53,790 nucleotides of DNA from Podaxis mareebaensis (taxonomy: Eukaryota > Basidiomycota > Agaricomycetes > Agaricales > Agaricaceae). This document shows, in pieces, positions 46,404 to 53,790 of the stretch. The DNA lies in the NCBI GenBank assembly GCA_018524725.1, contig JAEUWP010000380.1:1-53790 (forward strand), in the 5' to 3' direction. Position 1 is the first letter of the stretch. Each line of letters begins with the position of its first letter. The notes beneath the pieces are model-generated. The model was not told where the DNA came from and searched no databases. It worked only from the letters and a program-made list of their open reading frames with translations. Made by a program: the position numbers and the translations under genes.

Positions 46404-47450
46404 TTGGCAGAGGAGGGGATTGACCAGAATTGGACATGATTGAGAGGGGAGGAAGAGAGCCAGGTGTGTAGCAAAGGAGTGACCACAATGGAGTCTTGAT
46501 GTACACTGTGGGGCCTATAAGAAAATAGGAGTTTAGCAGAAGAGATTGAATCCATAAAGACTACAATTGATGAGGCAGTGAAAGCATCTTCATAGAGGAT
46601 GTTCTGTCATCCTCATTGTCTGAGAGTCAGAGCATTAGTGAGAAACTGGATATGCTTCTTGGCTTCTTTGTATTTTTTTTAAATCCACAGTTTATTGCAA
46701 TAGTACTAGCCTACTACAAAAGGGTGCATGATAGCAGTCCTGTCAGATAAGAGAAAAAAAAAGGAAACAGAAGGAAAGAAAAACAGGTGCCCTGAACAAC
46801 ATGAATGAAAAAGTTCAAAGTAATATGCATATGGACAAAAGCTAAAGAGTCTGATCTGAATATGGTGACACAGCTGCTTGCACTTGTCTTGACTAACCCT
46901 TATGACCCCCACCCTGAGGAGCAGAGGCTTTCTTGGCTGAAGCAGAGGCCACATCATGTTGGTATTGACTGTGGATCCAATCCTGATCAAAGTGATGTTG
47001 CCAGTATGGGCACTGGTGGTCATTGGAGGAGTAGGCACCTGAACAGTTGAAGCACTGGGGAGAGTGAGGGCAGGGATCACCTGCTGGAGTGGGGGGGATG
47101 GAGGGAGTCGATTTGGGGTTGCCCTTGCAACACATGGCCATGGAGTAGTGGGAGGTCTCAGAATGAGGACCCCCACAGAGAGGACACCTGGGTGCACAAG
47201 TGCAACAGGCATCAGAAGGATGACTCCAGCACTAGCAGCACTGGCACTGAGGTGTGCCAGTATGGGCATGAGCCCCTTTGATGAGGCAGGACACACTATT
47301 AATCATAATGCACCTGTTGATGAGGGAGGCAGTGAGGGTGCCATGTTGAGAGTCAACCAAGTCAATCCACACTGTGGTGGTATCAGACTTGGCAGAATTA
47401 TATACAATGTGCAGGTGGTGTATGTCAGAGGTGGGAAAGAAGGGGGAGGC

Positions 47451-47530
47451 CATGTAGGGAATTGTCATATACTGTTTATGGGACATACAACTGGTTGTAT
47501 GAATTACATACAGCTGGTTGTATGTGATAG
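47451..47530 (+). repeat. Left terminal inverted repeat
   Basis: About 80 bp that pair with 51820-51902 in reverse. It contains two 18-20 bp near-palindromes, ACATACAACTGGTTGTATG and ACATACAGCTGGTTGTATG, spaced about 24 bp apart, which could be paired binding sites for a transposase. Confidence 0.75.
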
Positions 47531-47555
47531 ATACTATATGCTGTGTGAACATGGA

Positions 47556-48690
47556 ACTTAATAGTAGTAGAATTCTACTGCATCTAAGACTATAATAGTA
47601 GTAGAATTCTACTATACCTAGGGCCTTAATGAGAGTAGATTTCTACTGCACCTGAGACCTTAATGGTAGTAGAATTCTACTGCACCTGAGACCTTAATGG
47701 TGGTAGAATTCTACTGCACCTAATACCTTAATGGTAGTAGAATTCTACTGCACCTAGGCCATTAATAGTAGTAGAATTCTACTGCACCTGAGACACTAAT
47801 AGTAGTAGAATTCTACTACACCTAGGCCATTAATAGTAGTAGAATCCTGCTGCATCTAAGACTATAATAGTAGTAGAATTCTACTGCACCTGAGTCCTTA
47901 ATGGGAGTAGATTTCTACTGCACCTAAGACCTTAATGGGACCTTAATGGTAGTAGAATTCTACTGTATCTAAGACTATAATAGTAGTAGAATTCTACTGC
48001 ATCTAAGACTATAATAGTAGTAGAATTCTACTGCATCTAAGACTATAATAGTAGTAGAATTCTACTGCATCTAAGACTATAATAGTAGTAGAATTCTACT
48101 GCACCTGGAGCCTTAATAGGAGTAGATTTCTACTGCACTTAAAGCCCTAATGATAGTAGAATTCTATTGTACCTAGGACCTTAATAGTAGTGAATTTCTA
48201 CTGCACATAAGACCTTAGCAGTAGTAGAATTCTACTGCACCTGAGACCTTAATGGGAGTAGAATTCTACTCTGCCTAGGACCATAATGAGCATAGAATCC
48301 TACTGCACCTCAAATCTTAATGGGAGTAGAATTCTACTGCACCTTAGACCTTAATGGTAGTAGAAATCTACTGTACCTAGGACCTTAATGGCAGTAGGAT
48401 TCTACTGCATATAGGACCTTAATGGCAGTAGGATTCTACTGTATATAGGACTGTAATGATAGTAGGATTCTACTGTACCTAGGGCCCTAATTGGAGTAGA
48501 ATTCTACTACATGTAGGACTGTAATGATAGTAGAATTCTACTGCACCTAAGGCCCTAATTGGAGTAGAATTCTACTATGTGTAGGACCTTAATGATAGTA
48601 GAATTCTACTGCAGCCAAGACCTTAGTGGCAGTAGAATTCTACTGTATCCAGGACTTAATAGGAGTAGAATTAGGACCTTAATGTTAGTA
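47556..48690 (+). repeat. Left array: about 33 units of a 34 bp palindrome-centred repeat
   Basis: The unit is AGTAGAATTCTACT followed by GCACCTGAGACCTTAATGGT with variations such as GCATCTAAGACTATAAT. The 14 bp core is a perfect palindrome with an EcoRI site. Units become more divergent towards the core end, and four near-identical units lie at about 47945-48100. Confidence 0.92.
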
Positions 48691-48860
48691 TGATTCTATT
48701 ACCATTGAAGTCAAGGCCTTGCAAGACAAGAGAAAATTTTGTTCAAAAAACTGACACAATGGCATTCTATTATAGTTCAAGCCCATGTATCCTGTCAAAC
48801 AAGTAAAACACTCTGTATGCATCTATATTTTATATATTGTAGACATTTTCCTTTTGTAAA

Positions 48861-49474
48861 TATATAGAGACCACTAATGCTGTCAATAGAATTATTTCAT
48901 CAAAGAAAAAAGTACTTAAGGGTATTCGTGCTCAGCTAAACAAGCTTAGCTTCAGAGCTGTACCTCTTATTGCCAGTCCCTCTAGTGATAGAGCCAATGA
49001 GGCACCTACAAAGGAAACTCCACCTCCCATTAATACATCTACTTTAGCTTCCATATTCCCTCCAGCTACTACTCATGTCTTTACAACCACCTCATCTCCA
49101 ATCTCTCATGAGACTACCTCTATCCCTTCTTAAAATCTGTTGTCATGATTTCTCTTCCTGTTTCCATTGACCCTTCTCATTCCATCCAAGGTGCTCTAGT
49201 ACAAGAGCAAACATATCTCTTTGCTTCCTTTGCAATGCCATTAATAATCCTCTATAGTCCTTCATTATTAGTTCATGTTTTCCTTTCAAGTGACTCTCAT
49301 ACTTCTACTTCTACTCCAACCACTCCTGCAGAGTCAGTGGTGATGACTCTAGAGAACCAAAACCAAACTTTGGAGGGCCAGAGAGATATTGAGGTTACTG
49401 ATGAAGAAGACTTTGAGCTCAAGCTCATTAACAAAGATATCAAGAAGGCCTGTCAGCATTCTTTTTCTAATTAG
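48861..49474 (+). pseudogene. Ser/Thr/Pro-rich coding remnant in the element core
   Basis: Two adjacent frames look coding. The first (about 48861-49131) reads NRIISSKKKVLKGIRAQLNK, LSFRAVPLIASPSS, then a Pro/Thr-rich stretch and a stop. The second (49145-49474) has a hydrophobic head, then SHTSTSTPTTPAESVV and an acidic helix EVTDEEDFELKLINKDIKKA. I recognise no family. They may be two parts of one decayed gene. Confidence 0.35.
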
Positions 49475-49910
49475 TTATCATATAACTCATAAGTGTTTTA
49501 GTACTTCCCTCTAGCCATAAGGAACATAAAATCTCAGCTGATTCCTCAAGCCAGAAAGGGGTGTTCCACTGGGTATGTAAATAATATCCAGATAAACAAT
49601 TACATACTTTAAATCTGGAAGGGGCTATAGTAACCAAGATGAAGCAGTCAGAAAAATAAAAAGAAATGAGAGAAGAGAAAACTGGCTTACATCTATTTGG
49701 ATGGTATATTCCATATTTTTTCATTATAGCCTTAGCTAATGATGATTCTAGATGAAGGGATGGTGTTTTTAAAGGCATGGCTATATGCTCCAGATAATGA
49801 CAAACCTGAAATTCCATCCATGCTCAGGAGTCAAGCTAGAAAGTAACCTAACTACCTGCCTGAAGCCTACACTACAACCTATTGGCTCACTCTTGAGATG
49901 CTGATGAATG

Positions 49911-50328
49911 AAATTGGGAACTCCATCTGTATCACCATGATCTCAAGGACTATGTCACCACTCATAATGACAGTAATGGCTTGGGCTGTATAAGTATCTA
50001 TGGAGTATCAGAAGTATCTAAATGGCAAGATTGCTGGCTTTTTCATCTGGATGTGGAGCTCTGCTTTAGAAGGTATGGTAGATCTCATCCATCTCAATGG
50101 AGCATGGTAGTGGAGAGATTTGGCCCTAGGCCGTTAGATCCAAGGAATGTTCTTTCTATCATTCAGAATCCTCATAGGTTGTGGGGCATTGAATTGGAGG
50201 ACATGTTTTCAGGATCACTATCTCTCAGTATGGATGAAGAAGAGAAACATATAATGGTGAAAATGCTGACTCAGACAGCATCTGTGGATTGTAAGACACA
50301 TGCTCTGAGGCTTACCATTGAAACTTGA
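49911..50328 (+). pseudogene. Unidentified coding remnant in the element core
   Basis: Open for about 138 codons to a TGA, with protein-like composition: WELHLYHHDLKDYVTTHND, WQDCWLFHLDVELCFRRYG, HPSQWSMVVERFGPRP, LDPRNVLSIIQNPHRLWGIE, then a helix LSMDEEEKHIMVKMLT. There is no natural start. An upstream frame (AYTTTYWLTLEMLMNE) seems to belong to it through a frameshift. It could be part of a transposase or a captured host gene. No function is assigned. Confidence 0.4.
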
Positions 50329-50445
50329 TTTCTATCTAGTTTATGTTTAGTTACTAGATTTGAAATAACTGTGGTTGTTGTGGTGCATGAGAGTGAGAAT
50401 AGTATGTGGCCTTAGTTTGAATTCTTTCCAAAGGGAGACTTGAGC

Positions 50446-51810
50446 CAGTAGGATTCTACTGCTAATATAGTCTTAGTGGTAGTAGAATTCTACTACTATT
50501 GATGTCCTAGGACCAATAGAATCTACTACTATTAAGGGCTTGGATGCAGTAGAATTCTACTACCATTAAAGTCTCAGGTGCAGTAGAATTCTACTACCAT
50601 TAAGGTCTTAGGTGTAGTAGAATTCAACTACCATTAAGGTCCAAGGTGCAGTAGAATTCTACTATCATTAGGGCCCTAAGAGCAGTAGAATTCTACTACA
50701 ATTATGGTCTTAGATGCAGTAGAATTCTACTCCCATTAAGGTCCTAGGTGCAGTAAAATTCTACTATGATTAAGGTCCTAGGAACAGTAGAATTCCACTC
50801 CTATTAAGGCCCTAGGAACAGTAGAATTCTACTACCATTAAGGTCATAGATGCAGTAGAATTCTACTACCATTAAGGTCATAGATGCAGTAGAATTCTAC
50901 TACCATTAAGGTCATAGATGCAGTAGAATTCTACTCCCATTAAGGTCCTAGGTGCAGTAGAATTCTACTACCATTAAAGTCCTAGGAACAGTAGAATTCT
51001 ACTCCTATTAAGGTCCTAGGAACAGTAGAATTCTACTACCATTAAGGTCTTAGATGCAGTAGAATTCTACTCCTATTAAGTTCCCCAGAACAGTAGAATT
51101 CTACTGCTATTAAGGTCCTAGGAACAGTAGAATTCTACTACCATTAAGGTCCTAGGAACAGTAGAATTCTACTTCCATTAAGGTCCTAGGTGCAGTAGAA
51201 TTCTACTACCATTAAAATCCTAGGAACAGTAGAATTCTACTCCTATTAAGGTCCTAGGAACAGTAGAATTCTACTACCATTAAGGTCTTAGATGCAGTAG
51301 AATTCTACTCCTATTAAGTTCCCCAGAACAGTAGAATTCTACTGCTATTAAGGTCCTAGGAACAGTAGAATTCTACTACCATTAAGGTCCTAGGAACAGT
51401 AGAATTCTACTTCCATTAAGGTCTTAGGTGCAGTAGAATTCTACTACCATTAAAGTCCTAGGAACAGTAGAATTCTACTACCATTAAAGTCCTAGATGCA
51501 GTAGAATTCTACTCCTATTAAGGTCCTAGGAACAGTAGAATTCTACTCCTATTAAGGTCCTAGGAACAGTAGAATTCTACTACTATTAAGGTCTTAGATG
51601 CAGTAGAATTCTACTCCTATTAAGGTCCCCAGAACAGTAGAATTCTACTGCTATTAAGGTCCCCAGAATAGTATAATTCTACTGCTATTAAGGTCACCAG
51701 AACAGTAGAATTCTACTCCTGTTAAGGTCCTAAGAACATTAGAATTCTACTCCTATTAAGGTCCTGGGAACAGTAGAATTCTACTACTATTAAGGACTTA
51801 GATGCAGTAG
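50446..51810 (-). repeat. Right array: about 40 units of the same 34 bp repeat in opposite orientation
   Basis: The unit reads GTAGAATTCTACTACCATTA plus AGGTCCTAGGAACA on the plus strand, the reverse complement of the left-array unit. A higher-order period exists: the variant TCCTATTAAGTTCCCCAGAA occurs at 51071 and 51309, 238 bp (seven units) apart, with matching neighbours. Confidence 0.92.
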
Positions 51811-51819
51811 GTGGGTTGT

Positions 51820-51902
51820 ATGCCTTACATACAGCCAGTTGTATGCCCTACATACAGCTGGCTGTATGTCTCATAAACCATATACATCAGTCCCCTGCCC
51901 TG
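51820..51902 (-). repeat. Right terminal inverted repeat
   Basis: Mirror of 47451-47530. It contains CATACAGCCAGTTGTATG and CATACAGCTGGCTGTATG, then CTCATAAACCATATAC and CAGTCCCCTGCCCTG up to the candidate target duplication. Confidence 0.75.
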
Positions 51903-53033
51903 GGGAGGCTGAGGCCTTGCTCTTGACTTGGTCAGCTGTGAGGGTGAATCCATTAGCTGAGAAAAATGGAACATCCATGATCTTGATGAAAGATCAGGAC
52001 ATGGGGAGGGTGATGGAGGTACTCTTGAGTGCAGAAGGAAGGTAGGCAGAGAGGGTGTCAAGGTCTGCCTGGGAAGGGACACTACTAGTAGAGAAGGTGA
52101 TAACTCTGGAGTGGAAACAGCCAGAGTCAACAGTGAGTGCTGACTTGGCCTGGGCAAGCACTTGATTGAAGTGCACAACAAGGGATTGAAGGGAGACATA
52201 AGCATTAGCAAGGTCACTAGCACTGGTGCTCAAGAAAAATTGATGCCAAGTGGGGTCCCAGGTCACAAAATATGGCTTATGCCACATGGGGCAGTTGGGG
52301 CTGGAAGGGCCAGACTTGATGTCATATGAGGGAGGTCTAGGCCTGTCACATGGAGGCAGAGGGGCATGTAAGGGAGGTCTGGGCCTGTCACATAAAGCAG
52401 GAGCCACAGGGGGGAGGCCAAGAAGGCACTGGGGCCTAGGTAGAGAGTTGGGAAGCAGATGCTGGTTGAGTGTCTGCCATTACTGAGTCAGCTGTTCCAT
52501 GGAATGGCACATGTTGGGTGTGCAATTTGCATGCCTCAATGAGCAGGCCAGTAATACTGTCTGCTAGGGGGGATGTGCCAGGCAGAAGGGGGAGTGCAGT
52601 TGGAAAATAGATTTTTGGACCTCAATATGGAAATGAAGTTGCAAAGGGTAGCAAATAGGTAAGGATCAACTGGTGGGGGTGGGTTCTCTACCTCATTAAT
52701 AGCTCAGGTTAACTGCATAAGAATGCCTGAGGCAGTTTCATCCTCATCATCATTGACCTTGTCTGGGGTGGAGTCAGAGGAGAGAGTAGAGGGAGCAGCT
52801 TTGGGAGTTCTCTGCTTGAAAGGAGGGGAGACAGGGAGATCAAGCTCCATGTCAGAGGAGGACCTGCTCTGGAGATGCCCAGTAGCATGCCCAGAAGATG
52901 ATGAGGGGGAGGGGGTACTTGGCTCTGATGTCATCCAAGAGAGTCATTGCCACTTTTGTTGCAGGGGGCCTTGAGGGATCCAACTACCAGGGTTGGAGGG
53001 AGTGCAAATGCCTTGACTGTTAGTGTTATTGTT

Positions 53034-53790
53034 ATGAACCAGCCTGGTACCTCTCGCCGCAATATCATTTACCACACATTAGTCCACGAGCTCGGACTTC
53101 CCAATGCCTCTCGTTCCACCACTCAAGATACGGGTATACCAACTGAAGACTCAACTCACTACCGCAATGAAGCTTTCACCAACTGTCGCCTTCCTGGCCA
53201 CGCATCCCTATTCTTGGAAGATTGGCCAATGCCTGGACCACTCTTCTATGAGACTGATTGCATGATGACAGAGATACTATGCATTGCCTGGGAGAACGCC
53301 CCCTTTACTCACGTCTTTGATCCCGATGGGTTATATGTTCAAATGATCCATAACAACTTCGACTCCGCCTGGGCCCACAGTTGGAAGATGATCCCTTATG
53401 CTGGAGAACCTATCGTATTCCTCCATCCCTACATGATGTATCCACCCGAAGTCGTCCCACACATTATCAAATACAAAGTCGCCCACAGATTCTACTTTCG
53501 AGAAGTAGAAGTCTACTGTGTTGATCCTAACTCTGATGAGCCTCCAGCCATCCCTCCCCGTCGTACTCAGCTTCCACCCCTCCGCAGCATTGACTCCAAT
53601 GTTCCAGGTATCGATGAGTCAAACCCAGAAGAACCCATCAGTGATCCTCCCCCATATCCACTGCCATACGTCACCGGCGATATATTGTCATCATTGTCAT
53701 CATCCCCACACCACAGCCTCATCTTCCTCCATGAAGATTCTCCTGACTCGTTGCCTTTGACTGGCAACTTCCCTATTCCCAGTTCCGCCT
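53034..53790 (+). CDS. Unidentified protein, 5' end possibly cut by a transposon and 3' end outside the window
   Basis: Open for 252 codons to the window edge, with normal CpG-rich host composition that starts abruptly at about 53036. From the first ATG it reads MNQPGTSRRNIIYHTLVHEL, YRNEAFTNCRLPGHASLFLE, FYETDCMMTEILCIAWENAP, THVFDPDGLYVQMIHNNFDS, WAHSWKMIPYAGEPIVFLHP, VAHRFYFREVEVYCVDPN, then a Pro/Ser-rich acidic tail. Aromatic-rich beta-like segments suggest a folded domain followed by a linker. I do not recognise the family; it could also be part of another retroelement's capsid protein. The ORF1-only element ends just upstream, so the true start may have been removed. Confidence 0.55.
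   Translation, partial: MNQPGTSRRNIIYHTLVHELGLPNASRSTTQDTGIPTEDSTHYRNEAFTNCRLPGHASLFLEDWPMPGPLFYETDCMMTEILCIAWENAPFTHVFDPDGLYVQMIHNNFDSAWAHSWKMIPYAGEPIVFLHPYMMYPPEVVPHIIKYKVAHRFYFREVEVYCVDPNSDEPPAIPPRRTQLPPLRSIDSNVPGIDESNPEEPISDPPPYPLPYVTGDILSSLSSSPHHSLIFLHEDSPDSLPLTGNFPIPSSA

Larger units (their letters stand above)
43397..46577 (-). mobile_element. 5'-truncated LINE fragment (3' end of ORF2), interrupted by an ORF1-only element
   Basis: On the minus strand the fragment runs from 46577 to 46418, then from 44283 to 43397, with the nested element removed: about 1.05 kb. It ends in a poly-A tail (T run at 43397-43409). It is flanked by a perfect 14 bp duplication GTGAAAGCATCTTC at 43383-43396 and 46578-46591. 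The coding part reads HIISCPCSEPPETQNYILDN, the zinc-binding C-terminus usual for fungal LINE ORF2 proteins, with MNNPSYYGHSW upstream. The 3' end (GGGACTGCTATCATGCAC...CAATAAAC) is shared with the ORF1-only copies. Several stops make it inactive. Confidence 0.78.
47451..51902. mobile_element. Foldback-like DNA element with inverted arrays of a 34 bp palindromic unit
   Basis: A 4,452 bp insertion. Its edges are defined by comparison with the uninterrupted ORF1 copy. Candidate duplication GGGAGGC lies on both sides (47444-47450 and 51903-51909). Outermost sequences form an imperfect inverted repeat: read inward, TAGGGAATTGTCATATACTG on the left aligns with CAGGGGACTGATGTATATGG on the right. 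Then follow TTTATG(G/A)GACATACA and CATACA...TGTATG palindromes on both sides. Inside come the left array (47556-48690), a 1.75 kb core (48691-50445) and the right array (50446-51810), whose unit is the reverse complement of the left unit. No transposase was recognised. The terminal TAGGG/CAGGG would fit hAT- or KDZ-type ends, but a clean 8 bp duplication is not seen, so the class is open. Confidence 0.75.
46671..53033 (-). mobile_element. Second ORF1-only LINE-derived element, split by the palindrome-array element
   Basis: On the minus strand, homology to the 44284-46403 element runs from about 53033 to 51903. It is interrupted by a 4.45 kb insertion and resumes from 47450 to 46671, ending in a short poly-A (T run 46672-46679) after GCAATAAACTGTGG. 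The upstream half holds SASDLANAYVSLQSLV and GCFHSRVITFSTSSVPSQ. The downstream half holds IHHLHIVYNSAKSDTTTV and the CFNCSGAYSSNDHQCPY knuckle. I could not find a target duplication. The 5' limit is set where CpG-rich sequence begins. Confidence 0.7.

Noticed and set aside
47556..48690. Centromeric or telomeric satellite
   Set aside because: The array is short, mirrored by an inverted partner and enclosed in terminal inverted repeats inside a transposon copy. That fits an element arm better than a satellite.
47556..51810. CRISPR-like array of short repeats
   Set aside because: The units are contiguous 34 bp repeats without unique spacers, in two opposed arrays, in a fungal genome.

Overview
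This window comes from a filamentous basidiomycete, most likely an Agaricomycete. The signs are many short (about 45-60 bp) GT-AG introns, two intracellular fungal tyrosinases, an SKT5/Chs4-type Sel1-repeat protein ending in a CaaX box, an ATG7 E1 enzyme, an Rtc1/WDR24 SEA-complex subunit, an SRPK-type kinase, a DUF2235 hydrolase, an F-box protein and DUF6533/7-TM membrane proteins. No genus can be assigned from the sequence alone.

Layout. 0.1-0.4 kb: a dispersed LTR-like repeat. 0.6-4.1 kb: SRPK-like kinase (-) and a DUF2235 hydrolase with a decayed 3' end (-). 4.4-6.7 kb: SKT5/CHS4-like gene (+), divergent from the DUF2235 gene. 7.6-9.7 kb: tyrosinase copy 1 (+). 9.8-10.3 kb: a broken DUF6699 gene. 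12-13.3 kb: a 7-TM protein (-). 15.9-16.4 kb: a small CYSTM-like gene (+). 16.9-21.1 kb: a very long BTB plus CAP-Gly protein (-), sharing a 151 bp divergent promoter with ATG7 (+, 21.3-23.6 kb). 24.7-26.4 kb: F-box gene. 28.1-30.1 kb: a DUF6533 membrane-protein gene split by a 795 bp Tc1/mariner-like MITE. 31.8-36.0 kb: the second copy of a roughly 4.1 kb segmental duplication, holding a remnant of the SKT5 3' end, tyrosinase copy 2 and an intact DUF6699 gene. 36.4-40.6 kb: RTC1/WDR24-like gene, convergent with a small kinase-fold gene (-) only 23 bp away.

From about 42.3 to 53.0 kb is a CpG-poor island of nested transposons. A 5'-truncated LINE ORF2 fragment has a 14 bp target-site duplication. 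Inside it sits an ORF1-only LINE-derived element with its own poly-A tail and another 14 bp duplication. A second ORF1-only copy on the minus strand is split by a 4,452 bp element that looks new to me. That element has terminal inverted repeats and a candidate 7 bp target duplication. It carries two large arrays of a 34 bp unit centred on the palindrome AGTAGAATTCTACT, and the arrays are arranged as mirror-image arms around a 1.75 kb core with coding remnants. The closest formal analogy is a Foldback element. CpGs return abruptly at about 53.03 kb, where an unidentified reading frame runs off the window.

The genes do not form a metabolic cluster. The main themes are ordinary housekeeping (autophagy, TORC1 signalling, chitin synthase regulation), local duplication of a tyrosinase, and insertion of mobile elements. 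Exon boundaries below were placed by eye from splice signals and family resemblance, without a search.
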